A DNA stretch of 5,898 nt. It comes from Flavobacteriaceae bacterium (GTDB lineage: Bacteria; Bacteroidota; Bacteroidia; Flavobacteriales; Flavobacteriaceae). The stretch covers positions 1 to 5,898 of the forward strand of contig JABSPN010000206.1 of NCBI GenBank assembly GCA_013214425.1, read 5' to 3'. Positions 1-5,898 of this stretch are shown in pieces. The position numbers and the translations under genes were made by a program. Position 1 is the first letter of the stretch. Each line of letters begins with the position of its first letter. The notes beneath the pieces are model-generated. The model was given only the letters and a program-made list of their open reading frames with translations, did no database searches and was not told the DNA's origin.

Positions 1-471
1 ATCTTCTGGTAAAAAGGTCTTCTTGCCCAATTGATCTTCAACATATTTTTCTTGTCTTTTTAGGCCTTTAATCCCATTACTATGCCAATCGTGATTTCCT
101 GGTATAAATATGGTATTTCCTTTAAAATCTTTTACCGCATCAATTTGAGTTTGTAGTCTGTGTTTGGCGAGTTCATAAGTTGACTCATCTTTTTTTGGCA
201 ATCCGTGTGGATAAATATTATCGCCAAGAAATATTACAGTACTATTTTCATTGGCCGACTCTAATCTTTTTTGAAGAGAGCTTAAAGCAGGAGTGCTGCC
301 TCCTAAATCAGCATTTCCGGCATCTCCTATTAAATAAAATGTATGAGAAAGTTCGCTGTTTGTTTTGTTTAAGTTTTGATTTACACCTGTTTTGGTTTGC
401 TTGTAAAAAGTAGCACAAGATGTAATGAAAAGAGTAGAAATAATGACGAAGATTTTACTTACGTGTTGCAT
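1..471 (-). CDS. Metallophosphoesterase lipoprotein, N-terminal part (runs off the window)
   Basis: Calcineurin-like metallophosphoesterase, expected to hydrolyse phosphoesters with a di-metal centre outside the inner membrane. Translating the minus strand from the ATG at 471-469 gives 157 uninterrupted residues to the window edge. Residues 1-19 are a lipoprotein signal peptide (a KIFVIISTLF core and a lipobox ending TSC, lipidated Cys19). Metal-binding motifs follow in the family order: GDAGN at 49-53, GDNIY at 83-87 and GNHDW at 125-129. The HDW context and the following GIKGLKRQEKYVE stretch resemble large flavobacterial phosphoesterases of roughly 1,200 residues that, from memory, often continue into an Omp85-type outer-membrane barrel. 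That part would lie outside the window and cannot be confirmed. The remaining C-terminal metal ligands are also unseen. The substrate is unknown. The gene is transcribed divergently from the HD-domain gene across 50 bp. The enzyme class is well supported; the full architecture is not. Confidence 0.9.
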   Translation of the reverse strand, partial: MQHVSKIFVIISTLFITSCATFYKQTKTGVNQNLNKTNSELSHTFYLIGDAGNADLGGSTPALSSLQKRLESANENSTVIFLGDNIYPHGLPKKDESTYELAKHRLQTQIDAVKDFKGNTIFIPGNHDWHSNGIKGLKRQEKYVEDQLGKKTFLPED

Positions 472-488
472 TAAAAAAGAATTAGTTA

Positions 489-496
489 TACCTTGG
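489..496 (+). promoter_or_regulatory. Weak candidate -7 box for the HD-domain gene
   Basis: TACCTTGG matches the Bacteroidota -7 consensus TAnnTTTG with one mismatch. A TTG at 466-468 lies 20 nt upstream, close to the usual 19-nt spacing, but falls inside the first codons of the opposite gene. The divergent gap is only 50 bp, so promoters for both genes must overlap or extend into coding sequence. No convincing box was found on the minus strand for the phosphoesterase gene. Confidence 0.25.
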
Positions 497-521
497 TGTT
501 TTTATTATTCTCTATAAATAT

Positions 522-1727
522 ATGGAAACCTTAATCAAAGATATAAAAGATTATGTTTTTTCTTTATTACAAGAAAAATTACCAAGTAATGTTATCTATC
601 ATAATTACAGCCACACACTTCGAGTTGTTACGAAACTAGAAGAACTTATTGAGGGTGAAAAGATAACAAGAAAAGACGCTGATTTGTTGCGTATAGCGGC
701 TTGGTTTCACGATGTGGGCTATATAGATGGAGCTAAAAATCATGAAGAAAAGGGTGTTGAGGTTGCCAGGGAATATCTGGGGGATAAGGTGTCTGAAGAT
801 GATTTTAAGGTGATCACTCAGTTGATAATGGCAACCAAAATGGGTTCAGATAGGCCTAAAAATCAACTGGAAATGATTATGAAAGACGCAGATTGTTCTC
901 ATCTATCTGCAAAGAGTTCTGAAGAGATTAGTGACTTGTTACTTCAAGAGTTTAAGCTAACTGGAGTTGCACATTTTTCAGAATTAGAGTGGAAAAAAGA
1001 GAATATAAGATTTTTTACTGAAGTACATCAATATCATACACATTATGCACTAGAAAATTGGCAACCCAGAAAGCAAAAAAACTTATTGAAATTATATAAG
1101 AGTGTCGATAAATTAGAATCAGATATTAAGGAAAACAAGAAGAAAAAGAAAGAGAAGGAAATCCGTGCTAATTTGCCTGAAAAAGGTGTAGAAACCATGT
1201 TCAGAGTAACGCTTAGAAACCATATCAAACTGAGTGATATAGCCGATACAAAGGCGAATATATTATTGTCGGTTAATGCGATCATTATATCTATTGCTTT
1301 GGGAAATTTGATTCCTAGATTAGATAACCCTTCTAATTCTCATTTGATATGGCCTGCAGTCATATTAATATTCTCAAGTGTCGTTACAATTATTTGTGCT
1401 ATTCAATCAACAAGACCCAAAGTGACAGAAGGTAAATTTACACGAGAAGATGTTAAAGAGAAAAAGGTGAATTTATTATTCTTTGGTAATTTTCATCAGG
1501 TGCCATTAAATGAATTTACTTGGGCCATGAAGGAAGTAATGCAAGATAAAGAATATCTTTATAATTCCATGATTAAAGATTTGTATTTTTTGGGAGTTGT
1601 ATTAAGTAAAAAATATAAACTACTTAGGATTACTTACACCGTGTTCACAATAGGGTTGACTGTTTCTGTTACAGCTTTTGCTATTGCATTTCATTTCAGG
1701 GAACATCTTCAAGTAGTGATTCCGTAA
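522..1727 (+). CDS. HD phosphohydrolase fused to a Pycsar-effector-like (DUF5706/PycTM) membrane domain
   Basis: A 401-residue two-part protein. The N-terminal half (about 1-195) is an HD-superfamily metal-dependent phosphohydrolase: His31 in NYSHTLRV, the His63-Asp64 pair in WFHDVGY, His74 in NHEEKG, and Asp122/Asp124 in MKDADCSHL. All expected metal ligands are present, so it should be active, plausibly on a nucleotide-type phosphoester. A charged Lys/Glu linker (about 196-220) leads to a C-terminal half (about 221-395) with hydrophobic helices at roughly 245-264, 275-294 and 368-390. The LRNHIKLSDIADTKANIL signature before the first helix and the DLYFLGVVLSKKY signature before the last fit DUF5706, the PycTM effector family. 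In Pycsar defence such proteins respond to cCMP or cUMP and impair the membrane. No pyrimidine cyclase is visible here, so defence is only one possibility; nucleotide homeostasis or stress signalling fits the HD domain too. The ATG at 522 precedes the conserved region by a normal distance; there is no Shine-Dalgarno, as is usual in this phylum. Confidence 0.88.
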   Translation: METLIKDIKDYVFSLLQEKLPSNVIYHNYSHTLRVVTKLEELIEGEKITRKDADLLRIAAWFHDVGYIDGAKNHEEKGVEVAREYLGDKVSEDDFKVITQLIMATKMGSDRPKNQLEMIMKDADCSHLSAKSSEEISDLLLQEFKLTGVAHFSELEWKKENIRFFTEVHQYHTHYALENWQPRKQKNLLKLYKSVDKLESDIKENKKKKKEKEIRANLPEKGVETMFRVTLRNHIKLSDIADTKANILLSVNAIIISIALGNLIPRLDNPSNSHLIWPAVILIFSSVVTIICAIQSTRPKVTEGKFTREDVKEKKVNLLFFGNFHQVPLNEFTWAMKEVMQDKEYLYNSMIKDLYFLGVVLSKKYKLLRITYTVFTIGLTVSVTAFAIAFHFREHLQVVIP

Positions 1728-1732
1728 AGGTG

Positions 1733-4099
1733 TTAGTTTTTTTCGATTTCCTTCATTAAGTCACCATAAGTAATAGACGCCACCTTATTTTGGCTGTTGT
1801 AGGTAATGCTTACACGAAGTGCTTTTAATCCTACAACACCTTGAAGATCTTCCAAATCTAAAACTTCTATATCGTTTTCTAGGTAGTTTTTTGACTGGAG
1901 GTAATTTAAATACCTCATGTATTCTAGTTCATCTTTTTTCTGAGAGTATACGATAACAAGTTTTCCTTTCTGAGTGATTCTTTCGTCTGTACCTTTGATA
2001 TGAGCTTTGTCAATTCTTTTCTTGATGATTTCATAACGAGCGTTATAAGATCCATCTACATCGAACTTTTTCTCGTCAATTCGATAACGTATTGATAAAC
2101 TATTGCTGAATACTAATAATAGAGAAGCACAATCTAAAGACATTGGCAATTCTTTTTGCAACTCATAGAAGTCATTTTCCATTTCACACATAGTGGTTAA
2201 TTGCCACAACCTCAGGTTGTTTAAATAAACTTTATTGAATTGCTTGTCCTTGACTAATGATTGTCCGATGTATATATTGTGTTCAACCCCATCTGTTTTA
2301 AATCGTTCAAAGAAGTGAGGGAAAATGGCTTGTGCTTCTTCTTGCTTTTTGTCAATAATTGAAGCCATTTGCTCGTTTATTGTTTGAACTGTAGTTTCGT
2401 AATCTTTACGTTTATGGTAAATAATCCCTGTTTGTGGATTGATTTTATTGTAATAGTTGTTAACCAGTTGTTTTAGTTCTTCAGAAAGATTCTGAATATG
2501 TGGCATGATAGGGTTGATCTCTCGACTTAAAAAATGTAATAAAGATTCTTCACTTGCTGTATTAAATGACTGTTTCATGTCAATCGAAAACTCATTAATC
2601 CTGAAAATTATGTGATCATAAAAAGGAAGGTTTTCCGTTTCTTTTACTTTACAAAAGATGTTTTTTACTAAATCTAATTGCTCTATAAAATCTGCTTGAA
2701 TAGCGTTATTTCTTGCTGTAGAAGATCCTTTAATGTCTATTTGTCCGAATAACGGAAATACATAGTCAAAAGCGATGTCGTTAAATATGGCATCTTTTCC
2801 TTCAGCTTTACTGGTTAAAAATTGCTGTGCTTCTTCGTCAAACTTCCATAATACTGTGGGATGGATGGAGGTACATTCATTTTGAATTACAGCTTTTATC
2901 TGATTTTCAGCTAAATCGTTAGCTCTTTTAGCAGTAGTGACTATATAAGGTAAAATGTCTTGTAGTTTGTGAGCATTTGCTGCATTCAATTCGTTTTTTT
3001 TAGAAGACACAATTTCTAGAATACCCAATAGCTCATCTTGATAAACAATTGGAGCGAAAATACAGCTCTTAATATTATTTTCTAAAAGTGCTTTTGATAA
3101 TGGATTATTTCTAGTTTTGGCAGCATAATCATCAACATCAGCTAGAGCAAAAAGTTCCTTTTTTTCAAAAAGGGTGCTATGCGCTCCTTCACACATATGT
3201 TCAGAACAAACTTTTAATTGATGATTACCTAACATGTAACTATTGGTCTCTTTTTCAGGACGAGTCATTAATGTTCCGTTTGATTTTTCAAACAAAGTGA
3301 ATCCTACATTTAAGTCAATGTTGTTATATAATTTCTTAAAATTGGCTTCAAAATCGTCAAAGTTATTATTGGTGTTGGGCGTGTGATCTAGTAAATTGGA
3401 TTTTAAATCTGAAATAACGGTGTCTATTGTAACATCAATAAGATTGATTATCGTAAACCCTTTCAATTCCCATGATTCTGGAGGGAATTTTTTTTTCCAT
3501 AAGTCCAGATTGTCGAAATCTTGCAACAACTCATCAATGTCATTTTCAGTTATTTCTCTCGCATTTTTCGTGGGTTTGATATCTGTAAAATCTGCGTTTA
3601 TGGCTAGTTTATATGTTTTAATAACACCAGTAGCATCTGGAATTTTAAAGTATAAAGGCCTTTTCAGGTCTATGGGTTTGCCATACACTTTGCCAAGAAT
3701 CCATGTACATGACATGATGTATATTAAGTCATCTTCAATACCCATTTCAGGAAAATATTCTTCACCAGCGGCTTCTAAAATACTTTGAAATCGTTCAGTT
3801 TGAAAAAAGAAAAGATTTTTAAGCGGTACAGTAGCGACCTTGATTTCATTTTTGGTCAATGTTCTTGGAAATAAATCGCTTAGTAGAAGACGAATAGGCT
3901 CCTTGTAGTCGTTAAGTTCCTTTTCAGAATAAATTCCTGTAGCAAGTGTAGGGTAATTTTTCACATAGCTTAATAACCCATTGATGTAATCTTTGGTTAC
4001 ATGATTTTGCTCGTTCTCTAATTGTTTTTCATATTCAGAAATTAACGAATCAAAGCTTAGAACAATCTTAAATGGCGATATTGGATTCTCATTTTTCAT
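1733..4099 (-). CDS. Large GAF-domain protein of unknown function
   Basis: A 788-residue soluble protein with no signal peptide or membrane segment, beginning MKNENPISPFKIVLSFDSL. One GAF-type sensor domain can be placed at about 243-395: it ends with a core strand pattern (SCIFAPIVYQDELLGILEIVSS) and the usual helix after NELNAANAHKL. GAF domains bind small ligands such as cyclic nucleotides or haem, or sense redox state; the ligand here cannot be told. About 240 residues before it and 390 after it match no output domain that I recognise: no histidine-kinase, GGDEF, HD, phosphatase or DNA-binding motif. The pattern resembles an uncharacterised GAF-protein family widespread in Flavobacteriaceae, with conserved-looking stretches such as SSTARNNAIQADFIEQL at 459-475. 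A Cys/His cluster (Cys298, His301, Cys303, His307) lies in the GAF region. The gene stands alone, convergent with the HD-PycTM gene (5 nt between stops). The ATG at 4099 gives the characteristic N-terminus and no better start is seen. Confidence 0.85.
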   Translation of the reverse strand: MKNENPISPFKIVLSFDSLISEYEKQLENEQNHVTKDYINGLLSYVKNYPTLATGIYSEKELNDYKEPIRLLLSDLFPRTLTKNEIKVATVPLKNLFFFQTERFQSILEAAGEEYFPEMGIEDDLIYIMSCTWILGKVYGKPIDLKRPLYFKIPDATGVIKTYKLAINADFTDIKPTKNAREITENDIDELLQDFDNLDLWKKKFPPESWELKGFTIINLIDVTIDTVISDLKSNLLDHTPNTNNNFDDFEANFKKLYNNIDLNVGFTLFEKSNGTLMTRPEKETNSYMLGNHQLKVCSEHMCEGAHSTLFEKKELFALADVDDYAAKTRNNPLSKALLENNIKSCIFAPIVYQDELLGILEIVSSKKNELNAANAHKLQDILPYIVTTAKRANDLAENQIKAVIQNECTSIHPTVLWKFDEEAQQFLTSKAEGKDAIFNDIAFDYVFPLFGQIDIKGSSTARNNAIQADFIEQLDLVKNIFCKVKETENLPFYDHIIFRINEFSIDMKQSFNTASEESLLHFLSREINPIMPHIQNLSEELKQLVNNYYNKINPQTGIIYHKRKDYETTVQTINEQMASIIDKKQEEAQAIFPHFFERFKTDGVEHNIYIGQSLVKDKQFNKVYLNNLRLWQLTTMCEMENDFYELQKELPMSLDCASLLLVFSNSLSIRYRIDEKKFDVDGSYNARYEIIKKRIDKAHIKGTDERITQKGKLVIVYSQKKDELEYMRYLNYLQSKNYLENDIEVLDLEDLQGVVGLKALRVSITYNSQNKVASITYGDLMKEIEKN

Positions 4100-4114
4100 C
4101 CCAGAAACTTAATT
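4089..4114. repeat. Direct repeat copy A, at the start of the GAF gene
   Basis: Reads TCATTTTTCAT, a 6-nt spacer, then AACTTAATT on the plus strand. On the minus strand it contains the GAF gene's first codons (ATGAAAAATGA) preceded by AATTAAGTT. It matches copy B at 4385-4409 in both blocks, in the same orientation, with spacers of 6 and 5 nt. Both blocks are AT-rich, so chance is possible, but two matched blocks at near-equal spacing about 300 bp apart suggest a partial duplication. Confidence 0.4.
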
Positions 4115-4130
4115 AACGATTTTAGTCATG

Positions 4131-4138
4131 TAAAAATA
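4131..4138 (-). promoter_or_regulatory. Weak candidate -7 box for the GAF gene
   Basis: On the minus strand this reads TATTTTTA, one mismatch from TAnnTTTG, and lies 31 bp upstream of the GAF start codon. There is no TTG at the expected -33 spacing, so the call is tentative. Confidence 0.3.
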
Positions 4139-4147
4139 CAAAAACTG

Positions 4148-4157
4148 ACATTAATGT
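4148..4157. promoter_or_regulatory. 10-bp palindrome upstream of the GAF gene
   Basis: ACATTAATGT is a perfect inverted repeat. It lies between the -33 and -7 positions of the weak minus-strand promoter candidate, where a dimeric repressor could bind. It is short and AT-rich, so chance is a serious alternative. Confidence 0.2.
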
Positions 4158-4384
4158 TGATTTTTTAACTTGGTTCTTTCAGATGCTTAGTGCTCATAAT
4201 ATAAGGAACGAGAAAGGTAAGGCTTAGTTTTAACCAATCAATCTTGTTAAAATCTCTGACCAGAATAACACTACTTGATTGTTTATATTTAGTGTGATTC
4301 CAATAATCAAAACGAATTTGATAGAAGATATAAGGATGTTTCGTTCAATAGTTGTTTTAAAATCTTAACACAATTCCTTGAAAT

Positions 4385-4409
4385 TCATTTTTCATATGGT
4401 AACTTAATT
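4385..4409. repeat. Direct repeat copy B, in the intergenic region
   Basis: Reads TCATTTTTCAT, a 5-nt spacer, then AACTTAATT, matching copy A at 4089-4114. Read on the minus strand it gives a decoy start, ATGAAAAATGA. The following codons (MKNE, then FQGIVLRF) loosely echo the GAF protein's MKNENPISPFKIVLSF before two in-frame stops. It may be a decayed partial duplication of the GAF gene's 5' end; similarity fades after about 15 codons. Confidence 0.35.
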
Positions 4410-4564
4410 CTTTGGAGCTTTAAGTTTGTTTATGGTGTAATAAAATGTTTCAAGTTCATTATTAAGGAATTACAATTGGTGGGTGATAATTGACAAATTA
4501 CAAATTTTAAACTATAATTAATGAAAAATTAATACGTGACTAGTGTTATATAACAATAAAATAC

Positions 4565-4572
4565 TATCTTTG
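4565..4572 (+). promoter_or_regulatory. Bacteroidota -7 box for the secreted-protein operon
   Basis: TATCTTTG is a perfect match to TAnnTTTG. Nineteen nucleotides upstream (4543-4545) is GTG, two of three bases of the -33 TTG element. Transcription should begin within about 10 nt downstream, giving a leader of about 40 nt before the ATG pair at 4618-4623. The box lies 3' of the GTG at 4543, which excludes that GTG as the start of a message made from here. Confidence 0.65.
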
Positions 4573-4617
4573 CTCCATAGTTTTAAGGAGACAACCAAGA
4601 ATTTAATAATTTTAAGT

Positions 4618-5490
4618 ATGATGAAAAGACTATTTTTTTTATGTCTTTTTGGCGTAGCTTTGTCACAAGCTCAATCGTTAGAAAGACAGGTTATTGGTTC
4701 TTCTGGAACCTCGTTTAGTAACGCAACCGCTCAAGTAGATTTTACAGTGGGAGAGTTAGTTGTTACAACAATTACTGATGGTACAACTGAATTAACGCAA
4801 GGATTTCAACAAACAAATTTATCGCTTTTACTTAGAGTATCTCCGATCGTTTTCTTACAAGGATCGTCGATTAACCCTAATGTTGGTGAAGAAACATTAA
4901 TGCGTGATGATTTAAGAGTTGGAGGAATTATTCCCCTAACTTCACCTTATGCTGATGGATTGACTACAGTTGCTTCTGTTTTTACATCAACAGGTACAGA
5001 TGCTATAGTAGATTGGGTTTGGGTTGAACTAAGAAATGCCGCTGATAACACAATTGTTGAAGCCACTCGTTCAGCTTTATTACAAAGAGATGGTAATATT
5101 GTTGATGTTGACGGTGTGAGTGCTATTGAGTTTGACGGATTAGCTAGTGGCAATTACTTCGTGTCGGTTAACCACAGAAACCACTTAGGAATCATGTCGG
5201 CTGTTTCAATTGCCCTTTCTAGAACAACAACTTCTTTAGATTTGATTACAGATTCAAATGACGTATTAGGTGGAACTAACGCAGTAATTCCAGTTGGTGG
5301 TAGAAATACTATGATTGGTGGTGACTACGACGAGAATGGACAGGTTCAAACTGCCGATGTTAATGCCGTGATTCTTTTATTAGGAGGTGCAGGGTATGAC
5401 AACGGTGATTATGATATGAATGGTCAAATTCAAACAACAGACATTAATGCTATCAATTATCCTAACATTGGTAGAGGTCAACAATTCTAA
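4618..5490 (+). CDS. Secreted protein with two C-terminal dockerin-like repeats
   Basis: A 290-residue exported protein. Residues 1-19 form a Sec signal peptide (MMKRLFFLCLFGVALSQAQ), cleaved after about Ala18 or Gln19. Residues 20-66 (LERQVIGSSG through VGELVV to LTQGFQQTN) are a leader module that in Bacteroidota often precedes a type IX secretion tail; no such tail is seen here. Residues 75-200 form a probable beta-rich domain with the conserved-looking LMRDDLRV, DWVWVELRN, LLQRDGNIVDVDG and NHRNHLGIMS stretches. The C-terminus carries two dockerin- or EF-hand-like loops: Asp236, Asp238, Asn240, Gln242 and Asp247, then Asp264, Asp266, Asn268, Gln270 and Asp275, ending PNIGRGQQF. Both have the spacing expected for calcium binding, suggesting surface assembly or adhesion. 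The frame stays open back to a GTG at 4543, but that start would overlap the promoter and bury the signal peptide. ATG 4618 or 4621 is preferred. It probably shares an operon with the next gene. Confidence 0.82.
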   Translation: MMKRLFFLCLFGVALSQAQSLERQVIGSSGTSFSNATAQVDFTVGELVVTTITDGTTELTQGFQQTNLSLLLRVSPIVFLQGSSINPNVGEETLMRDDLRVGGIIPLTSPYADGLTTVASVFTSTGTDAIVDWVWVELRNAADNTIVEATRSALLQRDGNIVDVDGVSAIEFDGLASGNYFVSVNHRNHLGIMSAVSIALSRTTTSLDLITDSNDVLGGTNAVIPVGGRNTMIGGDYDENGQVQTADVNAVILLLGGAGYDNGDYDMNGQIQTTDINAINYPNIGRGQQF

Positions 5491-5543
5491 TATAATTTAA
5501 AACTACACAAATATATCCCAAAAATAAAATTTAAAAACAGACA

Positions 5544-5898
5544 ATGATTATGAAGCAATTTTACAATATGAAAAACACTCTATTATTAGCGATGCTATTT
5601 ATTGGAGTATCAATTCAAGCTCAGGAAATTAATTTTTATATCGAGAATGAGCAAGTAACAGGAGCGGGTCCTTTTTACTATGAGTTTGATGTAATGATTG
5701 AGGAAACATCTGGCGTGCCATTCAAATTAGGAAGTGGACAGTTATACTTTAACTATAGTTCTGCAGTTTTTGGAACTAACATTTCTGCAAGTAGTGGTGT
5801 AACGTATTCGCACGGAAACATCGGAGTTGGATCTCCATATATTTTAGATCAAGATTTTTCTGGAGCTTTAGCGATTTACAATAACTTTATTCAGAATG
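5544..5898 (+). CDS. Secreted protein, possible cohesin-like domain, N-terminal part (runs off the window)
   Basis: The first 118 residues are visible before the window ends. The signal peptide runs to about Ala26 (hydrophobic LLLAMLFIGVSIQA, then QEINFYIEN). ATG codons at 5544, 5550 and 5568 are all in frame; any leaves a workable signal peptide, and 5550 (MKQFYNMKN) is a close alternative. The mature part (YYEFDVMIEETSGVPFKLGSGQLYFNYSSAVFGTNI) has the alternating pattern of a beta-sandwich and recalls cohesin-like or type IX-secreted flavobacterial proteins that, in my recollection, start with an FKLGSGQLYFNY motif. A C-terminal sorting domain would be expected but lies outside. The gene follows the dockerin-like gene by 53 nt, with no terminator or -7 box between, so co-transcription is likely. 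The cohesin-like label is tentative; export is well supported. Confidence 0.75.
   Translation, partial: MIMKQFYNMKNTLLLAMLFIGVSIQAQEINFYIENEQVTGAGPFYYEFDVMIEETSGVPFKLGSGQLYFNYSSAVFGTNISASSGVTYSHGNIGVGSPYILDQDFSGALAIYNNFIQN

Larger units (their letters stand above)
4100..4542. other. 443-bp AT-rich intergenic region with no convincing gene
   Basis: This gap separates the start of the GAF gene (minus) from the secreted pair (plus), so it must contain upstream control DNA for both. Visible in it are a weak minus-strand -7 candidate, a 10-bp palindrome, direct repeat copy B and an ATTAAT-GAAAA-ATTAAT motif at 4517-4533 just upstream of the plus-strand promoter. A minus-strand frame from 4395 to 4165 starts like the GAF protein (MKNE, then IVL and F) but is broken by stops at 4357-4359 and 4345-4347. 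I see no tRNA, no intrinsic terminator and no transposase remnant. Confidence 0.7.

Noticed and set aside
180..413. Plus-strand open frame of 77 codons
   Set aside because: It lies antisense to the metallophosphoesterase, whose motifs are clear; its translation shows no domain.
1043..1285. Minus-strand open frame of 80 codons
   Set aside because: Antisense to the HD-PycTM gene, over the Lys-rich linker; the Phe-rich translation is a by-product of that composition.
522..1727. A complete Pycsar anti-phage system
   Set aside because: Only the effector-like membrane domain is present; no cyclase gene lies in the window, so a full system cannot be claimed.
3396..3788. Plus-strand open frame of 130 codons
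   Set aside because: Antisense to the N-terminal part of the GAF gene; no promoter, domain or signal peptide.
4165..4395. Small minus-strand gene or pseudogene in the intergenic gap
   Set aside because: The frame has two early stops, the 59-codon open part has no start near its 5' end, and a second frame is also open there, as expected for AT-rich DNA. Kept only as part of the repeat observation.
4421..4428. TAAGTTTG, a perfect -7 match on the plus strand
   Set aside because: No TTG at -33 spacing, and the next ATG (4432) is followed by a stop after two codons; the box at 4565 serves the downstream gene better.
4517..4533. ATTAAT-GAAAA-ATTAAT as an operator
   Set aside because: ATTAAT is self-complementary and common in this composition; noted as a possible AT-rich upstream element only.
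4585..4590. AAGGAG as a ribosome binding site
   Set aside because: It is 27 nt upstream of the ATG at 4618, too far to act normally, and no start codon is suitably placed after it.
4947..5153. Minus-strand open frame of 68 codons
   Set aside because: Antisense to the dockerin-like protein; Ser/Thr-rich low-complexity translation.

Overview
The window looks like a chromosomal segment of a marine-type Flavobacteriia (Bacteroidota). It is AT-rich, starts lack Shine-Dalgarno sequences, and one perfect Bacteroidota -7 box (TAnnTTTG) is present. Its protein families are typical of Flavobacteriaceae: a lipoprotein metallophosphoesterase, an HD domain fused to a Pycsar-effector-type membrane domain, a large orphan GAF protein, and secreted proteins with an ERQVIGSSG-type leader module and dockerin-like Asp/Asn repeats. 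I see no tRNA, rRNA, CRISPR array, insertion sequence or phage gene. Family assignments come from motif recognition, not from a database search.

Layout. At 1-471 (minus) lies the N-terminal 157 residues of a calcineurin-like metallophosphoesterase lipoprotein, whose C-terminus is outside the window. It diverges across 50 bp from a gene at 522-1727 (plus), an HD phosphohydrolase fused to a DUF5706/PycTM-like membrane module. That gene converges, with only 5 nt between stop codons, on a 788-residue GAF-domain protein at 1733-4099 (minus). A 443-bp AT-rich gap (4100-4542) follows. It carries a partial direct repeat of the GAF gene's start region and no convincing gene. From 4565 on, the plus strand carries a recognisable promoter and a secreted pair: a 290-residue protein ending in two dockerin-like calcium-loop repeats (start placed at 4618, not at the farther upstream GTG), and 53 nt later a second secreted protein that runs off the window at 5898 and whose visible part suggests a cohesin-like beta-sandwich.

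How the genes may work together. The left half holds two phosphoester-hydrolase genes back to back and a sensor-like GAF protein. The most notable item is the HD-PycTM fusion, which joins a nucleotide-type phosphohydrolase to a membrane domain known from cyclic-pyrimidine anti-phage signalling, although no cyclase is present here. The right half looks like a small operon for exported proteins, possibly a dockerin-like/cohesin-like partner pair; this is inference. Nothing links the two halves functionally.
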